Part shown: piece by piece, positions 1-9,573 of the stretch
How positions within the stretch are numbered: position 1 is the first letter of the stretch
How the letters are laid out: every line of letters begins with the position of its first letter
Source of the DNA: Butyricicoccus pullicaecorum
GTDB lineage: Bacteria; Bacillota; Clostridia; Oscillospirales; Butyricicoccaceae
NCBI GenBank assembly: GCA_018366195.1
Contig: JAGZIN010000003.1
Coordinates: 62,001-126,000 of the forward strand
Length of the DNA: 64,000 nucleotides
Direction of reading: 5' to 3'
Notes under the pieces: generated by a model
Seen by the model: the letters and a program-made list of their open reading frames with translations, nothing else
Told to the model about the DNA's origin: nothing
Database searches by the model: none
Position numbers and translations under genes: made by a program

Positions 1-1142
1 CCCGGCTTCACATACTGTGCACAGTTTTTCAAAATCTGTATTTGAATCTCAGGAAGCGCCTGTGTTTCCTGAGCGTCCTTATAGCGAATCTCCGGCTTTT
101 TCCGAATAATACCCATTCCAGAACAGGGCACATCACACAGAACAAAATCTGCTTCCTCCATCCAGCCCTCGCGCAGCTCGGCGGCATCTTGCAAGCTGGT
201 TTGTATGATAGACAGTCCCAGCCGCTCTGCACCCTGCTGAATCTTTTCCAGCTTGTGTGCATAGATATCACAGGCATAAATCTTGCCCTGATTGCCCATG
301 CGATCGGCTATGTAAAAGGTTTTTCCACCCGGTGCTGCACAGCAGTCAATCACAAATGTGTTTGGCTTTGGGTCTAATACCTCCACGCAGACTGCGCTTG
401 CCGTATCCTGAATGGTGACTGCGCCTTCTTGGAACAGAGGGTGTGCGGCAATATCACCGCTGTCCGCCCAGAGCATGGACTCTGCCTTGTCATGCAGATG
501 TACAGAAAATCCCTCAGCAGTCAGCTGACGATAGACCGCGTCCCGCTCTGCCTTCTGCTGATTCACTCGAATCGAAATGGGTGCGATTTCGTTGTTTGCT
601 GCTAAAATCGCCGCTGTCTCCTTCTGTCCATATTGACTGCTCAGCAAACGCACCAACCATTCTGGGTGGCTGTATCGGAGGCTGTAAAAGCTTTCCTTGT
701 CCGGGCAGTCGAGCCGCGGCAAAGTATCCTTCTCTGCGGCAAGAGCTATCGCACGCAGGATTCCATTGGCAAATCCAATGGTGCGTTCTGTGCTGTGCGC
801 ATAGTGCCGAATCAGCCCCACGGTTTCACTGACTGCTGCGTGAGCAGGAATCCGGTCACTTAGCACAAGCTGATAAATCCCCAGCCGCAAACAAATCTTC
901 ACACGCGGCTGAATTTTTTGCAGCCGTACACTGGAAAACCGGCGCAGATACCAGTCACACAGCATTTCATTTTGTATCACACCATAGGCAAGCCTTGTAG
1001 CAAGTGCACGGTCCTTTGGACTGAGCCTTGCCCGTTCCAGATAATGGTGCAGAGCGCCATCGGACCATGCACCTTCTTCCTCCATGGAAAACAGCGTAAA
1101 TGCCGCAACCTCTCGCGCGGTTGCCGGTCTTTTTTTAATCAT
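1..1142 (-). CDS. rsmB: 16S rRNA m5C967 methyltransferase RsmB (C-terminus cut by window edge)
   Basis: Methylates a cytosine of 16S rRNA using S-adenosylmethionine. The 380 codons present start with an RsmB-type NusB-like RNA-binding region (about residues 1-140). The methyltransferase domain follows, with the SAM loop CCAAPGGKT and the motif IV segment DVPCSGMG. The motif VI cysteine region, which holds the catalytic Cys in this family, lies beyond the left edge, so activity cannot be judged. The ATG overlaps the end of the upstream metallopeptidase gene by 8 bp, so translation is probably coupled. It is the last visible gene of a long minus-strand housekeeping run. RsmB next to fmt and def is common in Firmicutes. 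Identification is firm; only the end is missing. Confidence 0.93.
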   Translation of the reverse strand, partial: MIKKRPATAREVAAFTLFSMEEEGAWSDGALHHYLERARLSPKDRALATRLAYGVIQNEMLCDWYLRRFSSVRLQKIQPRVKICLRLGIYQLVLSDRIPAHAAVSETVGLIRHYAHSTERTIGFANGILRAIALAAEKDTLPRLDCPDKESFYSLRYSHPEWLVRLLSSQYGQKETAAILAANNEIAPISIRVNQQKAERDAVYRQLTAEGFSVHLHDKAESMLWADSGDIAAHPLFQEGAVTIQDTASAVCVEVLDPKPNTFVIDCCAAPGGKTFYIADRMGNQGKIYACDIYAHKLEKIQQGAERLGLSIIQTSLQDAAELREGWMEEADFVLCDVPCSGMGIIRKKPEIRYKDAQETQALPEIQIQILKNCAQYVKP

Positions 1143-1836
1143 CTCGTTTTCCTCCAAACAGAATGAGCAAACGCAAAAGCTGTGCGAAGGAAACCGCCAG
1201 CGCCGCAACATAGGTGAGTGCCGCCGCACGCAGGGTCTTGCGCGCCATGGGATACTCGTCCTCATAGAGCAGTCCGCCCTGCTCAATGGCAGCCAGTGCT
1301 CGGCTGGAGGCATTCACCTCCACAGGCAGCGTAATGAGCTGGAACAGGGTGGACAACCCAAACAGAGCAATGCCCAAAAGCGCCAGCTTCTCAAAGTTCA
1401 AGAGCAGTCCCAAAATCAAAAGCGGCATGGAAAACGCCGAACCAATATTGGTCAGCGGAATAATCGCCGCACGCAGATGAATCAGCGCATATCCTTTTGC
1501 ATACTGTACCGCGTGCCCCGCTTCATGACAAGCGACACCAATCGATGCCACCGAAGCAGAATGGTACACGCTGCTTGACAGCCGAATCACATTTGAACGC
1601 GGGTCATAGTGGTCGGTCAGGTGTCCAGAGGTTTCTTCAATGCGCACGCCGGAAACGCCGTTCTGACGCAGCACCATGCCAGCCGCCTGTGCGCCTGTGA
1701 TTCTGCGCCGCGAATAGACGGACTGATATTTGTTGAAGGTTGCATTGACATGATGCTGTGCCCACATTGCGAGTATGACACATGGGAGAACCAAAACCAA
1801 ATAGGTCCAGTCAAATCCATAATAATATCCAAACAT
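1135..1836 (-). CDS. YugP-type membrane zinc metallopeptidase
   Basis: Membrane-bound peptidase of the B. subtilis YugP family (Pfam Zn_peptidase_2); substrate unknown. 233 aa, a usual family length. An N-terminal membrane segment lies at about residues 9-27. The zinc-binding HEAGH is at residues 104-108 in the context ACHEAGHAVQYA, followed by a membrane-spanning part (about residues 125-175) and a final hydrophobic stretch near the C-terminus. It sits between fmt and rsmB and overlaps rsmB by 8 bp, so it is cotranscribed with translation-related genes; that says little about its own role. Family assignment is secure from the motif and topology; function is not. Confidence 0.85.
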   Translation of the reverse strand: MFGYYYGFDWTYLVLVLPCVILAMWAQHHVNATFNKYQSVYSRRRITGAQAAGMVLRQNGVSGVRIEETSGHLTDHYDPRSNVIRLSSSVYHSASVASIGVACHEAGHAVQYAKGYALIHLRAAIIPLTNIGSAFSMPLLILGLLLNFEKLALLGIALFGLSTLFQLITLPVEVNASSRALAAIEQGGLLYEDEYPMARKTLRAAALTYVAALAVSFAQLLRLLILFGGKRDD

Positions 1837-1862
1837 TCGAAAAACCTCCTATTACACCTATA

Positions 1863-2792
1863 TCAGTTTCCCAGCTTGGTACCACGTACAATCTGATGCC
1901 CGCGCAGATACTCCTTGGCTGCCATACGCTTGCCGCCGACCATCTGCAATTCCATGATGCGCAGGGCACCGTCTCCACAAGCAACAAGCAGACCGTTTTT
2001 GGTATCTGCTTCCAGAACGGTTCCTGCTGTACCAGAAGCCTGCTCGGGCATTGCCGCAAACAGCTTCATACGTGCGCCCTCCAGCGTTGTGAGTGCTACC
2101 GGCCACGGATTGAGTCCGCGAATCAGACAGTCGATTTCATGGGCAGACTTTGACCAGTCCACAACTGCCATTTCTTTATCCAGCATGGACGCATAGGTTG
2201 CCTGTGCATCATCTTGCGGAGTACCCGCAAGCTTTCCAGCTTCGAGCTGCGGCAGGGTATCCCGCAATACGTCTGCACCCAAATGGGAAAGCCTGTCAAA
2301 CAGTTCTCCGGCGGTTTCCCGTGCCCCAATTTCGGTGCGCTCCATGAGCAGGATATCTCCGGTATCCAGACCCTCTGCCATCTTCATCGTGGCAACACCG
2401 GCAAACTGGTCACCCGCAATCACCGACCACTGAATGGGAGCCGCACCACGCCAGCGCGGCAACAGAGAGCCATGCACATTCACGCAGCCCATACGCGGAA
2501 ATTCCAATATATATCGGGGCAGGATTTTTCCATACGCCACCACAACAATCAAATCCGGCTGGGTTTGGTGCAGCAGCGGCATCAGTGCACCCTCTTTCAA
2601 CGAATCCGGCTGATACACCGAAATTCCATGTGCCTGTGCCAGCGTTTTGACAGGCGGCGGGGTCAAAATCTGCTTGCGTCCCTGCGGCTTATCCGGCTGT
2701 GTCACCACGCCAACCAGCTCATAGTCACTGTCTATCAGCATTTGCAGCGACGGCACAGCAAAGTCCGGCGTCCCCATAAATAAGATTTTCAT
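1863..2792 (-). CDS. fmt: methionyl-tRNA formyltransferase
   Basis: Formylates initiator Met-tRNA with 10-formyltetrahydrofolate. The N-terminus MKILFMGTPDFAVPSL is the classic Fmt start. The catalytic region VNVHGSLLPRWRGAAPIQ lies at about residues 104-121 and carries the conserved His and SLLP folate-binding motif. The C-terminal tRNA-binding domain follows from about residue 205. 309 aa, normal length. The start codon overlaps the def stop in an ATGA, so deformylase and formyltransferase are translationally coupled, as in many bacteria. Confidence 0.97.
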   Translation of the reverse strand: MKILFMGTPDFAVPSLQMLIDSDYELVGVVTQPDKPQGRKQILTPPPVKTLAQAHGISVYQPDSLKEGALMPLLHQTQPDLIVVVAYGKILPRYILEFPRMGCVNVHGSLLPRWRGAAPIQWSVIAGDQFAGVATMKMAEGLDTGDILLMERTEIGARETAGELFDRLSHLGADVLRDTLPQLEAGKLAGTPQDDAQATYASMLDKEMAVVDWSKSAHEIDCLIRGLNPWPVALTTLEGARMKLFAAMPEQASGTAGTVLEADTKNGLLVACGDGALRIMELQMVGGKRMAAKEYLRGHQIVRGTKLGN

Positions 2793-3262
2793 TCCTGCTC
2801 TACCTCAACATATTCAATCACCTTTTCGGTAAACAGATGTCCGTCCAGATGCTCGCTCTCATGACAGAAACATTGTGCAACAACGCCCTCTCCTTCTCGT
2901 TCAAACCAGTTGCCGTTGCGGTCCTGTGCGCGAATCTTTGCCCATGTAGGACGCATGACATATCCATATTTCCCGGGAACAGACAGACAGCCCTCCACGG
3001 TTTCCTCTAAGGTATTATGTTCGATAACCTCTGGATTTATGAGTTCGATAACTTCTTCCGGGTCCTTATTGATATCCAAGATGACCACTACGCGGCGCAA
3101 AACTCCAATCTGCGGAGCCGCCAGACCAACACCTCCAGATTCCTTGAGGGTTTCGGTCATATCGTCCAGCAGGGTTGCCAAGCGGTCATTAAACTCAGTC
3201 ACAACACGGCACTTTTTGTTTAATGTTTCATCACCAATGGTCAAAATTGTTCTCTGTGCCAT
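2789..3262 (-). CDS. def: peptide deformylase
   Basis: Removes the N-formyl group from nascent proteins. The three family motifs are present in order: GVGLAAPQIG, EGCLSVPG (metal-binding Cys) and the HExxH-type CHESEHLDG. 157 aa. I chose the ATG at 3262 because AGGAG lies 8 nt upstream; an in-frame GTG two codons earlier is too close to that site. In the third motif the usual acidic/hydrophobic spacing before the second His reads HESEH rather than HExDH; the two His and the Glu remain, so the enzyme should be active. It overlaps fmt by 4 bp. Confidence 0.96.
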   Translation of the reverse strand: MAQRTILTIGDETLNKKCRVVTEFNDRLATLLDDMTETLKESGGVGLAAPQIGVLRRVVVILDINKDPEEVIELINPEVIEHNTLEETVEGCLSVPGKYGYVMRPTWAKIRAQDRNGNWFEREGEGVVAQCFCHESEHLDGHLFTEKVIEYVEVEQE

Positions 3263-3273
3263 TTTCACATCTC

Positions 3274-5721
3274 CTATAACATATTGGGGTTTAAGTCTAC
3301 AAAGGCGCTCACGCCTCGATTTTGTTTGTCTCTAAAAAATTCTGTCATGACACCGGAAATCAGTTGTCTGCGCCGTTTATTATCCGGACAGCGCAAAATC
3401 AGATGATACCGATACCGCCCCATGACACGCACAACAGACGCGGGGGTAGGACCTAGAACGGGATACTGAAAATCAGAAAATTGTCCCTGCATCAAGCTCA
3501 AAATACGCTCTTTCAAACGCAGCAATGCAGATATGACCAGATTTTCCTGTTCCGAAACGGCCGTCAGCATGACAATCTGTTGGATTGGCGGCACCAAGAG
3601 CGCCTGTCTGCGTTCCATCTCCATTTCATAAAATTGCGGATAATCTTGACGAGCCGCGCAGGAAAGTACCGAATCCTCTGGGTGATAGGTCTGGATGATT
3701 GCCCGCCCCTGCCGGTCACGCCGACCCGCGCGGCCAACCACCTGTGTAATCAGGGAAAATGTCCGTTCATGCGCGCGGTAGTCCTGTGCAAAAAGAGATT
3801 GGTCGGCATCTAAGACCCCAACGAGAGTCACCCTGTCAAAATCCAATCCCTTTGCCACCATTTGCGTTCCAATCAAGATGTCTGCTCTGCCAGCGCCAAA
3901 CACTTCCATCAGATGGGTATGTGCATTTTTTCTGCTCGTTGTATCCGCGTCCATACGCAGGACACGTGCCGCCGGAAAGAGGGTATGCAGTTCCTCCTCC
4001 ACCTTCTGTGTACCGGCACATTCCGTAAACAGATGTGCTGCGTGACATTGTGGACACTGCCCGGTCATTTTCATAGAAGCACCGCAAAAATGACAGATGG
4101 CACGTTCGTTGACCGAATGATAGGTCATCGTCGTAGAGCAAGACGGACATTCCGGCACCCAACCGCAAATGGAGCAGCCAATCACCCGACTGTTTCCTCT
4201 GCGGTTCAAAAACAGAATACTCTGCTCCTGATTTTCCAAATTGCGCCCTATCGCCTGATACAGTGTGCGTCCAATGGTATAATGCCAACCGAACCGCGTC
4301 TGCCCGCGCAAATCATCAATGGTGACTTCGGGCAGTGCAACCCCATGATAGCGCTCAGAAAGCTGAAAAATCGGATATTTTCCCTGTCTCCCGCCATAGT
4401 AGGTTTCCACGGACGGTGTTGCGGAGCCCATGAGCAGAAGTGCGTTTGCCTGCTGTACACGCCGTTTTGCCACATCGCGCGCATGATAGCGCGGAGACTG
4501 CTCAGACTGATAGGCGCTGTCCTGTTCCTCGTCCAGCACAATCAAGCCCAGATTTCGAACAGGTGCAAAAACGGCTGAGCGCGTGCCAATAATTACATGC
4601 GCACAGCCAGCGCGAATCCGCTTCCAGCTGTCATAGCGTTCTCCGGCAGAAAGTCCAGAGTGCAGCACAGCCACAGTATCCCCAAATCGTCCCATAAACA
4701 ATCTGACAAACTGCGGCGTTAATCCAATTTCCGGCACCAGCATCAAGGCGTCCTTCCCCTGTTCCAAAACGTCCTCAATCAGTTTCAAATAAACCTGTGT
4801 CTTTCCGCTTCCTGTAATGCCAAACAGCAAAGCTGCCTCAGGCTTTTGGGTATATAACAACTCCCGAATTCCTGTATAGGCTGCCTGCTGCTGCACACTC
4901 AGCACTGGTGATGGGATTTCATCCACCTCGGTATCTGAAGGCATACGAAGCTGCTGCGCATAGCCCACCTGTAACATACCGCGGCGCACCATATTTCGTA
5001 AAATCGCATCAGAAGCGCCTGTCATATAGGCAAGCTCCTTCTGGCTCATTTCTCCTCCATCAGACAACAGACCGACAACCTCTGCCTGTACCGCACTTCT
5101 TCCGCGGGAAGCCTGTATCATGGCTTCTGACGGGTCAATCGCCAGTGACAGCATTTTTTCCATTTTATCCTGTGACTTTTGTACGATATTGCTTCGATAC
5201 TTGATATAGCCGTTCTGTTCCAGCTGGCTAAGCACCACGCCGGTCGCACGTCCCTGTGTTTCTGTCTGCAAATCTGTCAAAGTACGCTCAGATTGCTCTG
5301 CAAAGAGCGCCATGACCTCATCCAATGGTGTACCGAGCGGTGTCTGCGGCTGCCGAACCAGCTCATAAACCTCTTTTCGGCGGAACCATAACCCACTTGG
5401 CAGCATGATTCTCAGACAGTCAAAAAACGTACAATACAACCGTTCCTTGAGCCATACCGCCAAACGAATCTGCTCAGCGTCCAAAACCGGCTCGGTATCC
5501 AGCAGCTCTGTAACTGCTTTGAGCCTTGCGGTATCACATCCATTTGGACGCAGCAGCAGCACCATACCCTCTACTTTTTTGTTTCCTCTGCCAAACGGCA
5601 CCAGCACGCGGCAGCCAACCTGTAATTTTCCCTGCAATGGTTTCGGAATGGTGTAATCATACAGCTTATCAATCGCATAGGTTGCTGCCTGTACTGCGAT
5701 GCCGCATACCTGCATTTTCAC
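3274..5721 (-). CDS. priA: primosomal protein N' (replication restart helicase PriA)
   Basis: A 3'-to-5' helicase that reloads the replisome at stalled forks. 815 aa. It has a DNA-binding N-terminal part, Walker A GITGSGKTQVY (about residue 300), a Walker B DEEQDSAYQ (DEEH is more usual), and a zinc-binding cysteine array CSICGWVPECPSC...CHFCG...CPQC between the helicase lobes. Late motifs include LIGTQMVAKGLDF and QVVGRAGR. The first codon is GTG directly after the coaBC stop; an ATG two codons later is equally possible because AAAGG serves either. Lies between coaBC and def, a common clostridial order. Confidence 0.96.
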   Translation of the reverse strand: MKMQVCGIAVQAATYAIDKLYDYTIPKPLQGKLQVGCRVLVPFGRGNKKVEGMVLLLRPNGCDTARLKAVTELLDTEPVLDAEQIRLAVWLKERLYCTFFDCLRIMLPSGLWFRRKEVYELVRQPQTPLGTPLDEVMALFAEQSERTLTDLQTETQGRATGVVLSQLEQNGYIKYRSNIVQKSQDKMEKMLSLAIDPSEAMIQASRGRSAVQAEVVGLLSDGGEMSQKELAYMTGASDAILRNMVRRGMLQVGYAQQLRMPSDTEVDEIPSPVLSVQQQAAYTGIRELLYTQKPEAALLFGITGSGKTQVYLKLIEDVLEQGKDALMLVPEIGLTPQFVRLFMGRFGDTVAVLHSGLSAGERYDSWKRIRAGCAHVIIGTRSAVFAPVRNLGLIVLDEEQDSAYQSEQSPRYHARDVAKRRVQQANALLLMGSATPSVETYYGGRQGKYPIFQLSERYHGVALPEVTIDDLRGQTRFGWHYTIGRTLYQAIGRNLENQEQSILFLNRRGNSRVIGCSICGWVPECPSCSTTMTYHSVNERAICHFCGASMKMTGQCPQCHAAHLFTECAGTQKVEEELHTLFPAARVLRMDADTTSRKNAHTHLMEVFGAGRADILIGTQMVAKGLDFDRVTLVGVLDADQSLFAQDYRAHERTFSLITQVVGRAGRRDRQGRAIIQTYHPEDSVLSCAARQDYPQFYEMEMERRQALLVPPIQQIVMLTAVSEQENLVISALLRLKERILSLMQGQFSDFQYPVLGPTPASVVRVMGRYRYHLILRCPDNKRRRQLISGVMTEFFRDKQNRGVSAFVDLNPNML

Positions 5722-6936
5722 TCAGCCTTTCTTCTGCCTGTCAAGCTCCAACATTCGATTGAGCAGGATATCTGCAAGCTGTTCCTTCTCCATCAAAGAC
5801 AGAGCCTCTATATGCCCATCCCGATACAGAATCGTAGCAACATTTGTATCGTGCGCAAAACCGGCACCTTCGGTCTTGAGATTGTTTGCAACCAGCAAAT
5901 CACAATTCTTGCTTTCAAGCTTTGCTTTTGAATTGGCAATCAAGTCCTGTGTTTCCATAGAGAAGCCACAGACCAGCTGATTCTCACGTTTGTGTGCCCC
6001 AATCTCCTTTAGGATATCCGGATTTTTAACGAGAGCAACCGACAAATCATCTGCTTTTTTCTTAATTTTATCCTGAGCCTGCGTTACAGGGCGATAATCT
6101 CCAACCGCTGCCGCCTTAATGACCCAATCCTGCTCGTCAAGCCTTGTCATGACTGCATCGCGCATTTCTTGGGCACAGGTGACCGGTACCAGCGCAACCC
6201 CTCGGGGCACCTCCAAGGCAACCGGACCGGAAACCAGCGTAACCCTTGCCCCTCGGCGGCTTGCATGTCGTGCAATGGCATAGCCCATTTTCCCCGTGGA
6301 ATGATTGCTGATAAACCGAACCGGATCGAGCGCTTCCCGCGTGGGTCCTGCCGTAATGAGAAGGGAACGTCCTGCCAAATCCTGCGGTACCGCAGCCTGC
6401 ACGATGGCTTCCGCAATCACCGCTGGGTCTGCCAGCTTTCCAGTTCCGGTATCCCCACAGGCGAGTCTGCCGCTTTCCGGCTCTACAAAATGTACCCCTC
6501 GCTTTTTCAGCTGTGCCATATTTTCCTGCACAACTGGATTTTGATACATATTTGTATTCATTGCCGGTGCAATTACGAGTGGTGCTTTGGTTGCCATAAG
6601 CGTGGTAGATACCATATCATCTGCAATCCCATGGGCTGCTTTTCCGATGATATTTGCTGTTGCAGGGGCAACCACAAACACATCAGCGCATTTTGCAAGC
6701 GAAATATGCTCAACCTCCCAAGTAAAGGTGCGGTCAAACATATCGGTTACGACACGGTTTTCAGACAATACCTCAAGCGTCAGCGGCGGAATAAAATGCG
6801 TCGCTGACTCTGTCATGATAATATGCACCTTTGCCCCGAGCTTCCGCAGGCGGGAGGTCAGGTCTGCCGCCTTATAGGCTGCAATGCCGCCCGTAATGCA
6901 AAGCACAACGGTTTTTCCTTCAAGCACCTGAATCAT
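5722..6936 (-). CDS. coaBC: bifunctional phosphopantothenoylcysteine decarboxylase / phosphopantothenate-cysteine ligase
   Basis: Two consecutive steps of coenzyme A synthesis in one 404-aa protein. The flavin-dependent CoaC half (about 1-185) has GGIAAYKAADL at the N-terminus, the substrate loop PAMNTNMY and the active-site Cys region SGRLACGDTGTGKLAD. The CoaB half (from about 187) begins with ITAGPTREALDPVRFISN and has the dimer/nucleotide motif STGKMG. It directly follows rpoZ and precedes priA without a gap, so all three are one transcript. Confidence 0.96.
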   Translation of the reverse strand: MIQVLEGKTVVLCITGGIAAYKAADLTSRLRKLGAKVHIIMTESATHFIPPLTLEVLSENRVVTDMFDRTFTWEVEHISLAKCADVFVVAPATANIIGKAAHGIADDMVSTTLMATKAPLVIAPAMNTNMYQNPVVQENMAQLKKRGVHFVEPESGRLACGDTGTGKLADPAVIAEAIVQAAVPQDLAGRSLLITAGPTREALDPVRFISNHSTGKMGYAIARHASRRGARVTLVSGPVALEVPRGVALVPVTCAQEMRDAVMTRLDEQDWVIKAAAVGDYRPVTQAQDKIKKKADDLSVALVKNPDILKEIGAHKRENQLVCGFSMETQDLIANSKAKLESKNCDLLVANNLKTEGAGFAHDTNVATILYRDGHIEALSLMEKEQLADILLNRMLELDRQKKG

Positions 6937-7287
6937 TTACATCGCCTCGTGAACATCATCATGATCGATGAGGTCGTCCATTCCTTCCTCCAAATCGTGT
7001 TCGTCACTTTCATGATAGTCCTGTTCCTCATGGTCATCTAAATCCAACATACCGGGAAGCAAATCGCTATTGAGACGAATTTCCGGCTCTACCTTGGGTC
7101 CCGGGCAATAAACAATGGTTCCGGCTGCAATTTCATCAAGTGCCAGCTTAACTGCCTTATCCGACAGCTGCTCGTCATTTTCCTCTGCCTCCTGTGCAAT
7201 ATCGCGTGCGCGCTGGGCTGCCAGATTAACCAGCAAATAGCGATTGCCGACTTTGTTCATAAGCTCTTTCATAGATGGTTTTAACAT
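6937..7287 (-). CDS. rpoZ: RNA polymerase omega subunit with long acidic tail
   Basis: Small subunit that stabilises RNA polymerase. Residues 1-70 match omega: LKPSMKELMNKVGNRYLLVNLAAQRAR, then KAVKLALDEIAAGTI. At 116 aa it is longer than the usual 65-90 aa. The extra C-terminal part from about residue 76 is dominated by Asp, Glu and His, ending in DDLIDHDDVHEAM. The position between gmk and coaBC is the standard Firmicutes context and supports the call. The acidic tail is probably disordered; a metal-binding or DNA-mimicking role would be speculation. Confidence 0.93.
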   Translation of the reverse strand: MLKPSMKELMNKVGNRYLLVNLAAQRARDIAQEAEENDEQLSDKAVKLALDEIAAGTIVYCPGPKVEPEIRLNSDLLPGMLDLDDHEEQDYHESDEHDLEEGMDDLIDHDDVHEAM

Positions 7288-7316
7288 GATTCTAATACCT
7301 CTTTATCCGTAAGTTC

Positions 7317-7889
7317 TCATTTGCTGACGCGACAGCGCTCTGCACGCAAAATGGCGCAGAGGTCTGCGACCGCGTCCTCTAGTATATCATTTATAATAAC
7401 ATAATCAAAGCGATTTTTATAGCAGAGTTCCTGTTCTGCCTGTGCCAGACGCGCCGCAATTTTTTCTGGCGTTTCTGTCCCGCGTCCATGAAGCCGCTCA
7501 GAAAGCGCCTGCATGGACGGCGGTGCCACAAATATCATCACGGCATCTGGACGTTTCTCATGAATCTGCATGGCACCCTGCACCTCGATTTCCAGCACCA
7601 CATCATTTCCAGCCTCCAGTTGTTCGTTGACTGGCTGCTCGAGTGTACCATAATGATTCCCGACATAGCAGGCGTGCTCCAAAAAGGCGTCCTGTGCAAT
7701 CCGTTCTTCAAAGTCCTCCTTGCTGAGAAACCAATAATGCACGCCATGCTGTTCGCCCTCACGGGGCTGTCTGGTGGTTGCGGATACCGAGACCCGCAAG
7801 CGGTCATCTCGCTTGAGCACCTCACTTAAAATAGTTCCCTTTCCGGTTCCGGAGGGTCCGGTAAACACGATGAGCTTTCCTTTATTCAT
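7317..7889 (-). CDS. gmk: guanylate kinase
   Basis: Phosphorylates GMP to GDP with ATP. 190 aa with the P-loop GPSGTGKGT at residues 11-19, the GMP-binding segment [21 protein letters not shown], and the lid region RLHGRGTE. It overlaps remA by 8 bp upstream and is followed by rpoZ after a 29-bp gap. The yicC-remA-gmk-rpoZ-coaBC-priA-def-fmt order is a conserved Firmicutes arrangement. Confidence 0.97.
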   Translation of the reverse strand: MNKGKLIVFTGPSGTGKGTILSEVLKRDDRLRVSVSATTRQPREGEQHGVHYWFLSKEDFEERIAQDAFLEHACYVGNHYGTLEQPVNEQLEAGNDVVLEIEVQGAMQIHEKRPDAVMIFVAPPSMQALSERLHGRGTETPEKIAARLAQAEQELCYKNRFDYVIINDILEDAVADLCAILRAERCRVSK

Positions 7890-8142
7890 TTTCCAGCACC
7901 TCCTCTGGTTCTTCCTCAGCTCGTCCTGCGATGGTTTCCGGCTGCAGCGCCGAAAGAATCACATGGTCGCTGTCTGTCACGATGACTGCACGGGTGCGGC
8001 GTCCATAGCTTGCATCAATCACAATGCCACGTTCCTTTGCCTCCTGTACGATGCGCTTAATCGGTGCGGAATCCGGACTCACAACCGCTACGATGCGGCT
8101 TGCTGCCACCAGATTGCCAAACCCAATATTGATGAGCTTCAC
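7882..8142 (-). CDS. remA: RemA-family (DUF370) DNA-binding regulator
   Basis: RemA in B. subtilis is a DNA-binding activator of extracellular matrix genes. 86 aa, starting [30 protein letters not shown], a near-consensus DUF370 N-terminus, with the core [17 protein letters not shown]. The C-terminus is acidic. It lies between yicC and gmk with a short overlap into gmk, the conserved context. The role in matrix formation is established for Bacillus only; here the target genes are unknown. Confidence 0.92.
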   Translation of the reverse strand: MKLINIGFGNLVAASRIVAVVSPDSAPIKRIVQEAKERGIVIDASYGRRTRAVIVTDSDHVILSALQPETIAGRAEEEPEEVLENE

Positions 8143-8163
8143 TGTGATTCCCCTATTCTCTGC

Positions 8164-9039
8164 TTATTCAATATTTTGAATCTGTTCCCGAATCTTTTCA
8201 ATCTCTGACTTGAGCTCCACCACAATTTTAGACAGTGCAGCATCATTTGCCTTGGAGCCGATGGTATTGGATTCCCGATTCATCTCCTGTACAAGAAAAT
8301 CCAGCTTGCGTCCAATCGGCTTTTCGTCTTTCAGCATTTGCTCCATCTGACTGAGATGGCTGCGCAGGCGCACGGTTTCTTCGTCGATTGCCGTGCGGTC
8401 TGCAAAAACCGCTGCCTCTGTTAAAATGCGCTGCGGGTCGATGGCGGTATCTGCCAAAAGCTCCTGCATACGCTTTTCCAGCTTTTCGCGATATTCGATT
8501 GTGCGCTGTGGGGCACGTTCCTCGACCTTTTCCAACAGAGAAACAATGGTCTGACCGCGCATACGTACATCTTCTGCCATTTTTTCGCCCTCTACCGTGC
8601 GCATGGCATCAAACTCTCCCAAAGCCTCATCGAAAATTTCCAAAACACCGGCTGTCAGCGTTTCCGTATCCGGCTCCGCCTGCTCCTCGACCAACACCTC
8701 AGGCATTTTCGCAAGGGATAGGAGGGAAACATCATTGGGCAGACCAGTTGCCTCACTGAGCGCACGCAGCGCGTCCATGTAGTGCTGCGCAAGCACTGTA
8801 TTGACACTCACCCGCAAGTCCTCTGCGCCCAGCCCCAAAATCTGAACAAAAACATCGACTTTTCCACGAGCAATCCGCGTACTTGCAGCTTTTTTCAGTG
8901 GCTCCTCCAGAAAGCCATAAGCACGGGGACATTTTAGATTGACGTCCAGATAACGATGATTGACCGCCCGTACCTCGACCGAGATTTCTTTTCCATCGAC
9001 CGACTTTCGTGCGCGGCCATATCCTGTCATACTCTTCAT
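8164..9039 (-). CDS. YicC/YloC-family endoribonuclease
   Basis: Member of the YicC family; the E. coli and B. subtilis members have been described as endoribonucleases. 291 aa, usual length. The N-terminus MKSMTGYGRA is diagnostic, and the C-terminal part has the conserved IGRKLDFLVQEMNRESNTIGSKAND segment (split here as GRKLDFLVQEMNRE and NTIGSKAND). It heads the remA-gmk-rpoZ block, 15 bp from the preceding membrane protein gene. Family call is certain; the cellular RNA targets are not known from sequence. Confidence 0.93.
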   Translation of the reverse strand: MKSMTGYGRARKSVDGKEISVEVRAVNHRYLDVNLKCPRAYGFLEEPLKKAASTRIARGKVDVFVQILGLGAEDLRVSVNTVLAQHYMDALRALSEATGLPNDVSLLSLAKMPEVLVEEQAEPDTETLTAGVLEIFDEALGEFDAMRTVEGEKMAEDVRMRGQTIVSLLEKVEERAPQRTIEYREKLEKRMQELLADTAIDPQRILTEAAVFADRTAIDEETVRLRSHLSQMEQMLKDEKPIGRKLDFLVQEMNRESNTIGSKANDAALSKIVVELKSEIEKIREQIQNIE

Positions 9040-9054
9040 ATTTTTGATACACCC

Positions 9055-9573
9055 TTACTTGAAAGAATTATTGAGACGCTGTGCCAGTCCGCGCATACCC
9101 GGAAAAATTCGAGACAAGCACAATTCATAATAGACCAAAATCACATTGCCGCCCAACAAAACGGCGAGAAATATTTTCCCATTCATAACCGGAAATTCCG
9201 GCAGTACACCAAAATGTATACAGGTCAAGACAATAAGAATCCAGAGGTTTGCAAAAGCCAGCTTGCCTGCCCATCGTAAAATCCGGCTGGGAAGCTTTTC
9301 CAAATCATATCGAATCACGGTATAAAGACCAAAAAGCCCCGCATACAGGATTGCAATCAGCTTATCCGGCAGCAGAAACAGCGCAAGTGCCGAGGCTGCG
9401 GCATAGACAAGGCAGCCTGTCTTGCGCTCCTCCACCAAGAAAAACAGTTCTGGAATAAAACCGACCAGCATACAAACTGCCCAGCTTGCAATGGATAAAA
9501 AAGTTGCAAAATATAAAATCACAACCGATACCCCAACCATCATTCCCCCACGTGCAATCTGCTGCGCACGCAT
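9055..9573 (-). CDS. hypothetical polytopic membrane protein
   Basis: 172 aa from the chosen ATG, which shares its A with the TGA stop of the J-domain gene (TGATG), a coupling arrangement. An earlier in-frame ATG at 9636 would overlap the J-protein gene by 64 bp and has no clear ribosome binding site. Several hydrophobic segments are visible at about residues 10-32, 35-45, 52-80, 97-120 and 126-145, with a charged cytoplasmic-type tail ending RGLAQRLNNSFK. I do not recognise a family. The position between a J-domain protein and yicC suggests only cotranscription. Confidence 0.7.
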   Translation of the reverse strand: MRAQQIARGGMMVGVSVVILYFATFLSIASWAVCMLVGFIPELFFLVEERKTGCLVYAAASALALFLLPDKLIAILYAGLFGLYTVIRYDLEKLPSRILRWAGKLAFANLWILIVLTCIHFGVLPEFPVMNGKIFLAVLLGGNVILVYYELCLSRIFPGMRGLAQRLNNSFK

